From Aphrophora alni (taxonomy: Eukaryota; Arthropoda; Insecta; Hemiptera; Aphrophoridae): a stretch of 64,000 bases of DNA. Below, piece after piece: positions 1-10,892 of the stretch. Every line of letters begins with the position of its first letter. Position 1 is the first letter of the stretch. The DNA lies in contig OY740769.1 of NCBI GenBank assembly GCA_963513935.1, forward strand, positions 40,389,120 through 40,453,119, in the 5' to 3' direction. A program made the position numbers and the translations under genes. The notes below the pieces were generated by a model, which worked only from the letters and a program-made list of their open reading frames with translations, searched no databases and was not told where the DNA came from.

Positions 1-287
1 AATACCAATTAAACGGAGAATATGAAAAGTAAAATAAAAAATAAATAAAACTTTAATTTTGAAGAAGCAGTTGCACCTACAAAGTATTGAATTACAAACA
101 TGAAATACAAAACAAATTGTAGGATTAAATTAACAATAATACGATGATTGTAATCTTGGTTAGAATAGATTTAATCTTGATGGCAGTGTCCAATGATCTT
201 ATGGAGGAAGAAAACGCCATGATATTTTTAGGTGGTTAATTGTGAAATGGTGAATTAGTGATAGTAAACATTTTTTTTTATTATCAG

Positions 288-366
288 TGTGGTGGAGGTA
301 TCCAACATCTTTCAAGCTGGATAGGCTACCTGAGTATCTCCGCGATACCGTGGACTGGTTTATGGG
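288..366 (+). CDS. Candidate internal exon of an unidentified host gene
   Basis: A T-rich tract ending in TTATCAG (AG at 286-287) is followed by 79 bp of higher GC and then a strong donor, GTGAGT, at 367. Read with two leading bases, the segment has 25 intact codons and leaves two bases at the donor. The residues are mixed and protein-like, including RYPTSF, KLDRLPEYLRDT and VDWFMG. Codon choice is GC-richer than the surrounding DNA (CTC, CGC, GTG, GAC). The other two frames are either stopped or low in complexity. I do not recognise the family; the aromatic and charged mix could sit next to a membrane segment, but that is a guess. No partner exon was found in the window, so the gene would lie mostly to the left or be split by very long introns. 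It could also be a chance exon-like stretch. Confidence 0.35.
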
Positions 367-367
367 G

Positions 368-2639
368 TGAGTGGATTTATTTAATTCCGAAATTACTAAT
401 GTCAAAGATCATTATGACAGCTCTGTTTTGCACAGGTAAAGTCAAATAGAGCTAACCTAGCCGTATTCGAAGTGGTATTGACAAAGTTTTGTTTTTATTG
501 TTAAAATTCAAAGTTGTAGTTATACGATGTCACTATGTTTTTCCTACATTTTTTTATAGGCCTACATCTATAAAAAAGTAAAATTGTATGATTAGTTTAA
601 CCTAGATAATAAGTAAAAGGTTACCTAGGTTTAGCCTAGGGCCTAATGTTAATTTTGTAATATTTGATGTCGATTTAAAGATAATTTTATAACTTTTTCT
701 AATTCTTTTACAACATACCTTATTTTGAAATTGTAATACTTTGTCAGAATTCATTTATTCAGTGAAAAATTACAAATTGAAAATTACCAAATTCATATGA
801 ATAGGTTATGTACACATCGTAATTGGAATTCGTAAGTTAAAATATGACTTCTAAAATGCTAACTTTCAAGCTTATTTTAAAATAAAGTAAATTAATTAAC
901 CGTGAAATTTCAACTTGAAAATGAAGAAGAATATAATTTTGAAAAGTGAGAATTACTATGTTAATATACATTTTAACCATTAACAGACAAATGTCACTTG
1001 ATATCAAGATTCACATATCATTTGATGGCGATGTGTGTTACATGTCTTAATGAATCGTTTTTATCTAAATATATTTTTCCACAGAGTGTTGTTTTTGTCA
1101 AATTGTCATTTAGTCCTACTAAACATTATGATGAGTTAACATTATGGATGAAGATCAGATACACAATTGTTAATTGGAAATATTACTTTAAAAAAGATAC
1201 TTTTCAATTTTTCAGTGAAACAGTTAATTTCTGCATTAAAAGGTAAATGTTTACTTTAAGGTGGCGCCGTATTTTATTTTTTTATTGTCTACTAGATACT
1301 TTACTTCATAAGAATAAATAATGTTTTCCTTGCGCCAATCACTATTTTTCACTGAAAAATCACAATTTAAAAACTATCAAATTGAGGGGTTTATAGCAAG
1401 ACATAATAGGAATAAGAATATCGTAGGCCTATGGTTTAACGTATGCGGCTTACACCATGACTAAGCCAGATCGCTATTTCATGTCATGACAATATAGGTA
1501 GGTCTGTTATAACTAAACAGGGATAGAACTAAAGGCTTGCACAATTCCTTAATTGAAATTGATTTTTTGTATTACATGGCATTAAGTGTAGGTAACTTAT
1601 TATTATTACTTTTAGGCTAGGCCTTTGTCATGTTAATAGTCAAATGATAATCGAAATCAAGTGACTTTATATTCTGAATAATCATCCGATCCCAAATGAT
1701 TATACTACGATAAGCCTTTTAAGCTTTTATGTAACTAGGCCTATAGCCTATAGCTTCCTTTAGTTCTGAAGATATAATGGAAATGTGATTAAAAAATGTT
1801 TATTGTGAATATTTTGTGAAAAATAATAACTTACTTTACTACTATTTCATGACAATACTTATACAGGCTGTGTAACTCTTCTAATGATCTTTTAATTGTT
1901 TATTAATAATATATTTTGTTATAAAAAGTGGGTTATATTGCAACAATTTATTTATGTTAAATAATTTAAAACAAATTAGGCCTATTACAAATAGTTTAAT
2001 AATAAATTTTACATAAAATTTCTGCTACACATGGAAAATAAAATTCGTAAGAATAACAAATATACACTACTTATTCTGATTTCATCTCTAAGAAATATAT
2101 AATTTTGATATCAACATCGCATTCGAACTTTGTCTGGGATGGAGAATTGTTTGACTAGCAATTTGGTAGTATAGAATAGTTCACCTGCAAGTATAATATA
2201 ATGTAGAATCAAAATACTCTTTTCGATTGAATTTAAAAGAATTTAAACATTCAGAGAACTTTGATACTCAGAATCACTGAATATTTTATTCTGGTACTAT
2301 CCTTACTTCATCACTACTAGGCCTAAATTTTGTTGTTTCTTCAAGTATAATTGGTACCATAATAAGTTGGTCAATTTTACTTATAATATATCATTATATC
2401 CTTTCCATTAAATGCAATAAAATCAACTACGTAATTCAACATATGTTTACCATTGTCCTTTTTTTTGTTTTTTAAAAAATGACAACAAATTTCGTTGTCC
2501 CTCTGCTCGCTTCATTTTGTCAAGAAACACTTCAACGTACTTCCAAAAAGTATCAACTAAAACAACTATAACCATTGGATACAACACATAATGAAAAACA
2601 GTTTAACATACATCTAAATAGTATGAACCATTGTCGACT
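368..2639. other. AT-rich DNA without recognisable gene
   Basis: No frame here resembles a protein. The stretch contains several TAGGCCTA palindromes (about 558, 1424, 1736, 1977 and 2319) and related AGGCCT words, but no repeat with clear ends. Confidence 0.6.
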
Positions 2640-2985
2640 AAACACACACAAGAAGACCGTGCCACATGGCCGCTGGAACTGCAGGTGCAGTGAGCGATGA
2701 CTCGTGTCTCTGAGACAAAAATAACCAACACATGAAGCAGTAGGGGGGCGGCAGGGTGGAGGTAAGAGGGGAGGTAGGGGTAGTGTGGAGCGGCGAGGAG
2801 AAAGGCCAGCACTGTGCTTGCTGACAGCGACCGGTCGGGCGGGCTTGCGCGCCTACTGTGTTATGTATGCAATTATTAAACAAAAATATTACGATTTATA
2901 TTAAATTTTTTTATACAATTTAGGGGGCACATATTGGGGGGGGACGCGTCCCCTATGGCGGCGACGCCCGTGATCTGAGTCAAAC
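2640..2985. other. GC-rich patch beside a piggyBac relic
   Basis: Bases 2640-2860 are far richer in G+C than the surroundings, with G runs and a GCGCGCC-like stretch. After a short AT-rich gap, 2920-2985 holds GGGGGGGGACGCGTCCCC and GGCGGCGACGCC. Frames on the minus strand are open but low in complexity. The second part abuts the downstream end of the piggyBac relic and may be a separate repeat end. No ends or duplications were found. Confidence 0.4.
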
Positions 2986-2989
2986 TCTT

Positions 2990-3750
2990 TCTCTTTTAGA
3001 TGAGCACACCGAACACAACATAAACATTCAGATTGACCATGTAATAAGTCCCTAACAACATAGTGTGAATATTTTATTGTCATATTTGGCTGGCTTTGTG
3101 GCCATGCATTGTCTGAAAGTAGAATGTACATTTCCTTCTAAATACGTTAAATATTTCATCTACTGTTACATTCTCGCTGGGTAAATATATAGTTTTACAT
3201 CTATGAATGAATGTATCATTCATAAGTATCGGTAAGTATCCGGTAAGTGACCGATAGGTATCGGTCATATTTTTGGAAACCTATCAACCACCAAACATTG
3301 TTGGCAGTCTTTAATATCACCAAAGCATAAGGTTCTAAACAAGAATCTAAAACGCTTCAAACTCATGACATACTTACACAAATCAATCCCGGCATCATCA
3401 TTTGCCGACAAATTAACAATGTTATGATAAGAGGATTTTGAAACGCCAGGAAAAATAATAAGCCAATTAAGGCTTCTATTTCCATAACATTTGTAGGTGG
3501 AGCATCCTGTTCTTGGTGATATGTTTCTCTAATTGTTTTTCCCATTTGTTTTTGAATTGAATAACTCTTCAATTTCACTTCCTGGAAAAAACAAATAAAA
3601 AGTTTCTACAGGTGATGTAACATTACAAGATTGGCCTAGAGGTTCAGTTAGTCCGGTAATATTGTTTAGTTGCCTAATACGACTATGTTTTTTGACTGGA
3701 ATGTTTGTAAGATCTTTTTCACACTCCGTAACCCGATCCTTAGTTAATTA
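2990..3750 (-). pseudogene. piggyBac-type transposase relic
   Basis: Minus-strand remains of a cut-and-paste transposase of the piggyBac (DDE_Tnp_1_7) family. Reading down from 3750, one frame gives a stretch with SPVETFYLFF and EIEELFN, which fits the family's N-terminal part. It shifts to a second frame with MEIEALIGLLFFL, then to another with GVSKS and MSLKRFRFLFR (typical IGLL...GVSKSP...MSRNRF region). At 3130-3180 come VTVDEIFNVFRRKC, matching the TVDE...FRGRC block that carries the first catalytic aspartate, and KYDNKIFTLCC, matching KYGIKIF. Near 3010-3040 YYMVNLNVYV matches the following block. At least three frame changes and several stops show it is dead. The later catalytic aspartates are not found, so the 3' part is lost. 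No TTAA-flanked ends were identified. Confidence 0.75.
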
Positions 3751-4640
3751 TCTTTTATCATTAGGTGTATATGTCGATAAAAAAAATGGTTGTTGCTCCG
3801 TGACCTCTTCCTCTCTGTTGGTATCCTTGCTCATCCTTTTGTCCTCTCGCTGCTCCTTGATTTACTCCTCTTCCCCTGGAAAGACCCTGAGGGTGTTATT
3901 ATCCACGTCCCTAGAATACTTGTTGAAGAGGGTCTTCTGAACTGTAAGGTTGCATTTCCTGAGCAGGGGTTTCCAACATTGCCTGAAATTTTAAATTATT
4001 ATCATTAATATGTTCAAAACAAGTTTTTTACTTTTTATGTTTAGCCTATTTATCCGAGTGACCATAAATAATATGGTATATTTCTTTTTTCCCAATAAAA
4101 TAAAATATTAATAATAATAAAACACCTACCTCATGCTCAGTGACTGAAAAAAAACCAATCAAATTTCTTGTACACATGGTTTTTGTGCTTCATTTTTACC
4201 CTCATATCTATTTTTGTTGATTTCTACATCCATCCAAGTAAGGTCATCCACCAAAGCCTGGAATTAAAAATTATTACCTCTAAAATTTATGTGTGTTGTT
4301 TATAAGAACAACAAATATTTATGTTTGAAACTGGGACAGTTTTTGAGTAAAAATATTGGCTTTTTTCAGAAATAATTAATTACTTTACGGTCCTCTAGAG
4401 CTACCATCTGAAATAAATATACGCTTACCTCATTTTCAGTAACAACATGATCTTCTTCTGTCGATAGTTCTACAGGCCTCAATTAGTCTCATATCCGCCC
4501 TTGTCTTCATCAAATCTGAAATCATTATTTTTAGCAACAATTTTTAAATGGTCACCATCATTATCTTCCTCTACACCGAGGAAATCTTCTCCGTTTTGAC
4601 TCTCACAAAAAAGCTGACTACATGAGTGGCTAATTGTTCT
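3751..4640 (-). other. Possible upstream exons of the piggyBac-like relic
   Basis: On the minus strand three short open segments have splice-like borders. One ends VVTENE at a GTAAGC near 4430. One begins after TTCCAG near 4250 and contains DDLTWMDVE. A short one around 4125-4140 sits between TTTTTTTTCAG and GTAGGT. A further segment near 4510-4590 is acidic (GVEEDNDGD). Acidic N-terminal leaders are common in piggyBac proteins. The frames are short, so this could also be an unrelated decayed sequence. Confidence 0.25.
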
Positions 4641-7600
4641 CATTGTACAGCATGAAGCCTCTCTCTTCCTTACTTCTTGATGCTATCGAAGAGCTATCTA
4701 AGTCTTACTTTTTCATTATGATCAATTATAATAAATAAAAAACTACAACACGAATGTACTCATGAAGTTAAAGAGACTACATAATCTAGGAACCAAATGT
4801 ACTCATGGGTTCATTAGACCTCATGTTCACAAATTTTCTCACTGCAGGCCTCTGACTTAACTGACAACTCGCCCCACTCAACCAACCAATTGAAACCCCT
4901 TCCCCGACAAGTTGCAGGTTGGGGAGAAGACTGGTCAATCTATCTTCAAACCAGTAAACAAAATGGTGAGTTGCAGTCGAAAAGCTGGCATGAAAATATT
5001 GGTGGGTTACGGATTTTGGTGGCTTATAGGTAATTTAAGTTACCCATGTGTGTTTTAAGGATCTAAGTTCAAAGTTAACGTAGGTTTTATAACATATATA
5101 TGTTTCAATTTATTTATAGTATTCATGTACCTATAGCCTACATAAATGATGGAATAAATTAATTAGGCCTAGTCTATTAGTCGTATCTACGAGATTAATT
5201 ATTTATTAATGTAGCATATTTATTACATCATATTATTAGAGAATTAGAATATGATATAACAAATATGTAGTTAGTATTTGTTTGCATGCACATAAATTGT
5301 AAACATTTTAAAAGTGATAAAAACCCACGTCTAATTACAGGAATATGTGTATAGAATTCAAGTCACTAATAATTATTAATAATATAGCAGTAGTTCTATT
5401 TATACAAATTTAAATAATATGGTTTAGATAGTTGAGTGTATTCAATAATAGAAAAAAACATGTTCTAGAGTAGGCTATATGTGGAGTGCTACATAAACTG
5501 TTATTTAATACAGTAATAAATTTAACAATAATTAAGAATTTGAACTAGCACAATATTAATAAATTATCATAAATAGAAAGTAAATAACAACAACAAAAAC
5601 ACTATGGTTTCAATTGGTTTTTGACATTTTCAACTTTATAAGAAGCCTTCAACATTAATGATTCCTATTTACGTCAGTTAGTTGGAGGTTATAACTCCAG
5701 GAGAACTATATAGTTTCTCTTTTTTTCTGTCATCACAAAGTAGATAAACCGTATACTTTTAAATTAAACTTACATTATCTAAATATTATCATATACAATT
5801 TTTTCTTAAGCATTATTCTTTTTCCGACAATGCTAAATGATTAACACTCTTCAAAGATATAATTCTTAATCTGGACTTAGTGGTGTAGTTCTTTAGGACC
5901 ATGTCAGAATCTTGAAAGGCTGTCACAATTTGGTTTACAACAAGTGGCCAAGTATTGTCATATTTGTAGTATTAAAAACAAAGATCTGGGGTAATGAAAA
6001 GAGTCAACTTGAACATGCTTTGTAGAATGGTTAATGTGAAGCTATGCTATTTGCAATAAAAATAGCAATGCTATTTGAAAATTGTGTATCCACACCTGTT
6101 CATTGGCCACAGTTAACAAATTTTATTATTTATTGTGTGATTTGTTTATACACCTACTTTATAAATTTATTTTGAAATGATGAAGTAAAGTGAAGGCCTA
6201 ATTTGATCATAATCAAACTTTATTGTTTTTTAGCATTTCAAGCTTCAAGGAAACTCAACCCGTTTGGTAATTATGTTTTCCATGTGTATAATTTATGCCA
6301 TACATTAATATCAAGAAAGATGCCTCGATTTAAAGTTTGATGTGGGATGCTTGTCTTTCAAAGATATCCTTTATGTTTTTTCAAGAGTAGAAGTGAATGT
6401 CATCTGTTATTTTAAAAGGAGTTTTCCGAACGACTAAAAAGATTTTGATGTTTAATACGCTATATACATAAGACCTGTAGGTAGTTTTCTTATTAATAAT
6501 GAATATGGAGTAAACAATAGGCTACACAGTATAATGAACAAAATAATGAATATGGAATGAAATAGACCTATAATTTTCCCAAAATGTTAATTTTTATGTA
6601 TGAATGTAAGTGCAACATTATTCTTTTGTCATATACATTGTTAATGCAATTTCTTCAGTTGAAGTATTTATTAATTAATGATGTTATCTTATTGTAGTAT
6701 AGATTATTGAATAGTGTCAGTACCAAATATTATTTGGAGTAGTGTGTATTAAGTTCTTCAACTACGTTGACTATAGAATCTTAAAACTATATTAACAGAT
6801 CTTATAAAATTAGATATCTTTTGAAAGTGTCATACGTTTGTCTCTTTGGAATTTACTTTAATGTGGCTTGTTGCCAATATTTTACTGTAGTAACAAAAAT
6901 AGATCAAATGTTATATTTTTACTGTTGTGTTCTCCAGCTAGCTTTAAGTCTGTTTAGTATAAATATTTTAATATTTTAAACATTATTTCTGGGGTTAATT
7001 TTTTTATAAATTAATTTAAAGAAAAAATAAGGAAATCTAGAAAAACAAACTATCAAAATACGGATGTAATTTAGTTTATTTTGATATACCTAATAAAGAA
7101 TCAACAAGTGGATTCTTACTAAATAATAGACATGGTGAAATAATATATGAGGTATCATTTATTTCTTTACCATCTAAATAATTAATAGAGATCAAATTTA
7201 TCCTTAGGAATATGTAGTGTTAATGAGAATGTTTTAAATTTACACAAGGTTGGTTAGGTTAGGTTTAAAATGTACTCACTATTCCTAACTGACAAAATCT
7301 GGATTGATTTGGTTTTATAATTTTTAGAGAATTTGTAATATTTAGTTCATTTTTGTAGCAAGGAAAAAATCAAAACTTGCAGTTAGTTTATGTCTATTTA
7401 GTATGTATGTATGTTTATGTCTATGTAGTTAATTTCGTCTCTTTAACAAAAACACAATTAATTTCGGTAATATTTTGCTAATTAAGAAAGCTATATAAAA
7501 GGGTTTAAGTACTCAAACTGCTTGTTTTTTAATTCTTCTTAAGAATTTTTTTTTTTAAGAAAAAAAAGAGGAACAATTATCTAAAACTCACTTCTGAAAG

Positions 7601-9472
7601 GAAATTTTATGTAAATAAAAGAAAACATGGATCTACTAGAATGCAAAGATGGTCAAAAATCAATATTTTCTATCTTTGACCAACAAACATCTTAAAGCCA
7701 ACCATTTGTTTTTGTAAGAGAATATTAGATCTATCTTTTAATTTTTGCTTATTCACAAGCCCTTATAATTTTATAAGCACTCTGCTCCAAAATTTTAATT
7801 CTAGGTTTTATGTTTATAGGCTTACAGAATATTTAGCACGGTTAGGTGCAGAGAAAACATCTGCATTATGTAGCCTATAAAGTTGTAATTGAGTATGCAT
7901 TTTTATACATTACTGCTAAAGCCTATTTACTAAAAAAAAGAGTTAGTAATGATAATTTATCTAGCATTAAGTCCACTAAAGGCATGTTGTGCATCTCGCT
8001 TTGTAATTGTAGTTTTCTTACACTGGAATTAGTGAACTTGACTATGTTCCACACATTCCTGAAGAAAGCATTCCTCTAAGCTTGCTGAGCACAGATACGA
8101 ACTGTGTGGATAATAGAAACCACATGTCCTGAGAATAATACTTCTAGGTAAGAACACAGCTTACTTTGCTAGAACCTCTAACCTAACCCAACGAAGAAAC
8201 ACAAACTTGTATCAGCTCTAGTTTTACATACCACTTTTTACTGCATTCCAGCATCTGAAATCTCTGAACACAAGCCCACCTCTGACTGTCTTTCTGACGT
8301 TCCAAAAACTGTAGGCTTTATACAACTTTACACCTTGTTTTTTAATAGTCATAGGGTGTAAACGTAAAAATATTACAACCCCTCACAAAACATGATTTAA
8401 CACACCATCAGCTATGACTAAGCTAGCTGGGACTAAAGTGAGAGGGAGTGAGAGCTAACTTTTTTTTATATAGGGAAGGAAATTCTCAGACTTTTTCAAA
8501 CCTTGGTAATTTCACTCCTAGGTTATTTACTAACTAAAAACCTCACCCTTTTTCATCTGCTCTGTCCTGAAACTGTGTGAAAATTACTTCAACTCAGAGG
8601 GAGTTTAAGCATCGGATTTTTATTCTTCTTGCAGGTTTTACATCTTATAGCGGGTTGTATGTCTTCTAGCACCTGTTCCTTACTCCAACATTTGTGGCAA
8701 CAAGCTTTTTTTGAGACCTTTCTGAGGGCAGAGTTGTCATGACCTCTAGGCCTGTAGACAAGGGAAGAAGAACGTGAAGTGGAAATTAATGGTTACAGTA
8801 TGGCTCCAATTTCTCTTTACTATAGGAAAGTGATTTGATCTTTGATGTGTTAGCCACCAGATTAACCCGATTTATCTTCCCTAATGATAGCAACATGTAG
8901 AAATATGCTGCCTCGTTTCCCTGATTTCCATTCTTTTAAGGGAGGTAGTTTAGTGTTAAAGTATTTTAAGAAAAGCACGAATTAGTTCTTGTAGTTCGTA
9001 CACAAGATTTTGAGAGAAAAAAGAAACTGGAAGGCTCAGATAAGGTCTAACAGGTGTGCCGTACTTCAGTCCACAATTGTTGACCTAGAGATCATGCTGC
9101 AGAAGTACACACTGCTCCAGAGCCGGCAGCATCAATAACTTTAACTTTCTGTGGCTTCTGGACTTCTCCTCGCAATTACTTCTTCAAAAAACTTGCTTAA
9201 AATGGATCCCTGCTTCTTTCTATTACCTAGCTTTCTAAATCAGTAAGCATACACATGCACAGTCAAATTACTCTTGCATGTCCACATACCAAAAAATTCT
9301 TCCTTTGTCCACTTCTCCCGAACTATGCCTACACCTTCAGAGCTAAAGGAGAGTGTCAGAATTCAAACAGACCTTTTTAAGGCTTAAGACGTGGTTACAT
9401 CAAAGGTGAAACAAGAACAGATAGATAGATATAAGGTAAATATTTATATAATATAAAAAACATAGTATAAAA
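4641..9472. other. AT-rich DNA, no gene supported
   Basis: No frame of interest. The exceptions are a small GC-richer patch at 4850-4975 that ends in ATG followed by GTGAGT, a GGTTAGGTTAGG stretch near 7250, and a moderately GC-richer stretch (about 8080-9410) in which short minus-strand frames (one with SKFFEEVIARRSPEATES) could not be assigned. The stretch probably holds old repeats too decayed to name. Confidence 0.5.
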
Positions 9473-9689
9473 TATGGAGTGGGCTATAAGTCATTTGACA
9501 CTACCAGTCACTCAGTATCAATTTGACTCTAGTTGTAACCTGTCAGCTGTTACAACAAAACAACAGTATTGTTTTGAGGTTATGTTTGAGATATGTTGAA
9601 GTTAGCACCTTGTTAGAAGTGATTTTAGTTGATTAAGTTTTGTAATTAATTAAGTTAATTAGTTAACTTAATAAGTTAATCGTGCAGCA

Positions 9690-10759
9690 TTTTCCAAACA
9701 GTAGACCATTATCACGACAAGCCATTCATAACTTAAATAAAAGGTTTGAAATGACTGGGTCTGTAGAGGATCTTCCACATTCAGGTAGACCTAAATCTGT
9801 TACAACAGAAGAAAACGTCATAATTGTAGCGAAAGTTTAGTCCAATCGCCATCAAAATCAACCCGAAGAGCGTCCAGTGAGCTTGGTATATCTAGAACGA
9901 GCGTTAGAAGAATGTTAAAAACGGTAGGGCTGAAACCATATCGGCCTACTTTACTGCAAGGTTTGAATGAAGATGATTATGACAGGCGAATGGAATTTTG
10001 TGAGTGGTACATAATAAGACAAGAAGCTGACAATACATTTTATAAATCTATTTTGTGGAGCGATGAGGCAACATCCAAACTTAATGGTAGAGTGAACAGA
10101 CATAATTGCGTGTACTGGGCTTCTGAAAACCCACATTTAGTCATGCAGACTGAATTAAATGCCTTTGGAGTATGTGTGTGGGCTGGAATCTTTGCTGGTG
10201 GACTAATTGGACCATTCTTTTTTGAACAAATGGTCAATGCTGTTAATTACCATGATATGTTACATGAGGTAGTAGTTGAATTGGAAAACAGTCCAGCATT
10301 TGAATAACTACAACCTAGAATTCATTGTAGCCTAATGGATTGTTATATTTATATATGAATGGTAACAAGGTATTTATAACCATTCATATATAACTACAAC
10401 CTATTCGTAAAAAAATAATTTGGCAGCAAGATGGTGCACCTCCTCATTACGGGAACAATGTGAGAGATTTCTTGAATGAGATTTTTACAGAATGGGTAGG
10501 AAGACAAGGTACAACTGAATGGCCTGCGCATTCACCCGATATCACCCCAATGGACTTTTCAATTTGGGGAATTGTAAAAGACGAAGTTTATTCAGAGAAA
10601 CCAAGGGATCTGTAACATTTAAGAGAACTTATTGAATCTGTATTTGAAGAATTATCTACCAAAGGCATCACTGACACTATATGCGCTTCTGTGCTTAAAA
10701 GATGTTATATGTGTAGGCCTATAGAAAATAATGGAGGACACTTTGAACATTTACTTTAG
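9690..10759 (+). pseudogene. Tc1-like (DUF4817-type) transposase, disrupted
   Basis: The N-terminal part (from about 9690) shows a helix-turn-helix region with RFEMTGSVEDLPHSGRPKS, then a stop and a one-base frame change near 9838. The second helix-turn-helix (SELGISRTSVRRML) and the first catalytic block, LWSDEAT (Asp codon 10062-10064), lie in an open frame ending at TAA 10305-10307. After an 86-bp insertion the second block, QQDGAPPH (Asp 10430-10432), and the third, SPDITPMDF (Asp 10553-10555), follow; 40 residues separate these two aspartates. A further stop lies at 10613-10615, and the frame ends at TAG 10757-10759. The order of motifs is that of arthropod Tc1/IS630-like transposases with the WP.RSPD.TP.DF signature. 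Clearly inactive. Confidence 0.85.
10304..10402. repeat. Nested insertion with 13-bp direct repeats and an internal hairpin
   Basis: ATAACTACAACCT occurs at 10304-10316 and again at 10390-10402. The 73 bp between them end in a hairpin with perfect 15-bp arms (10349-10363 and 10379-10393; the second arm overlaps the second repeat). Leaving out one repeat plus the insert (86 bp) brings the two halves of the surrounding transposase into one frame, apart from the TAA at 10305, so this is a secondary insertion or templated duplication. Confidence 0.7.
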
Positions 10760-10892
10760 GTATGTGTTTGTTATTGGGTAGGACAATTCAATACTTTAAT
10801 TGTAAACATTTATACTTAACTTATACTTTATAATAATTTAATAATTACTATCACAATGCATTTTTGTCAAGTGACCTATGGCCCACCCTGTA

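Larger units (their letters stand above)
9475..10890 (+). mobile_element. Tc1/mariner-superfamily element, 1,416 bp, with TIRs and TA duplication
   Basis: The ends are 26-bp terminal inverted repeats: 9475-9500 (TGGAGTGGGCTATAAGTCAT...) and the reverse complement of 10865-10890 (CAGGGTGGGCCATAGGTCAC...). They differ at six positions, all transitions. TA dinucleotides flank both sides (9473-9474 and 10891-10892), as expected for this superfamily. The body carries a broken plus-strand transposase and a secondary insertion at about 10304-10402. The length fits an autonomous element of roughly 1.3 kb plus that insertion. It is the best-preserved element of its kind in the window besides the mariner at 18.6 kb. 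Confidence 0.9.

Noticed and set aside
3662..4008. Plus-strand open frames of 72-92 codons
   Set aside because: They are antisense to the piggyBac-like region, with low-complexity Leu/Ser content and no family features.
7245..7270. Telomere-like GGTTAGGTTAGG
   Set aside because: Only two or three units; such short runs are common inside insect chromosomes and do not mark a telomere.
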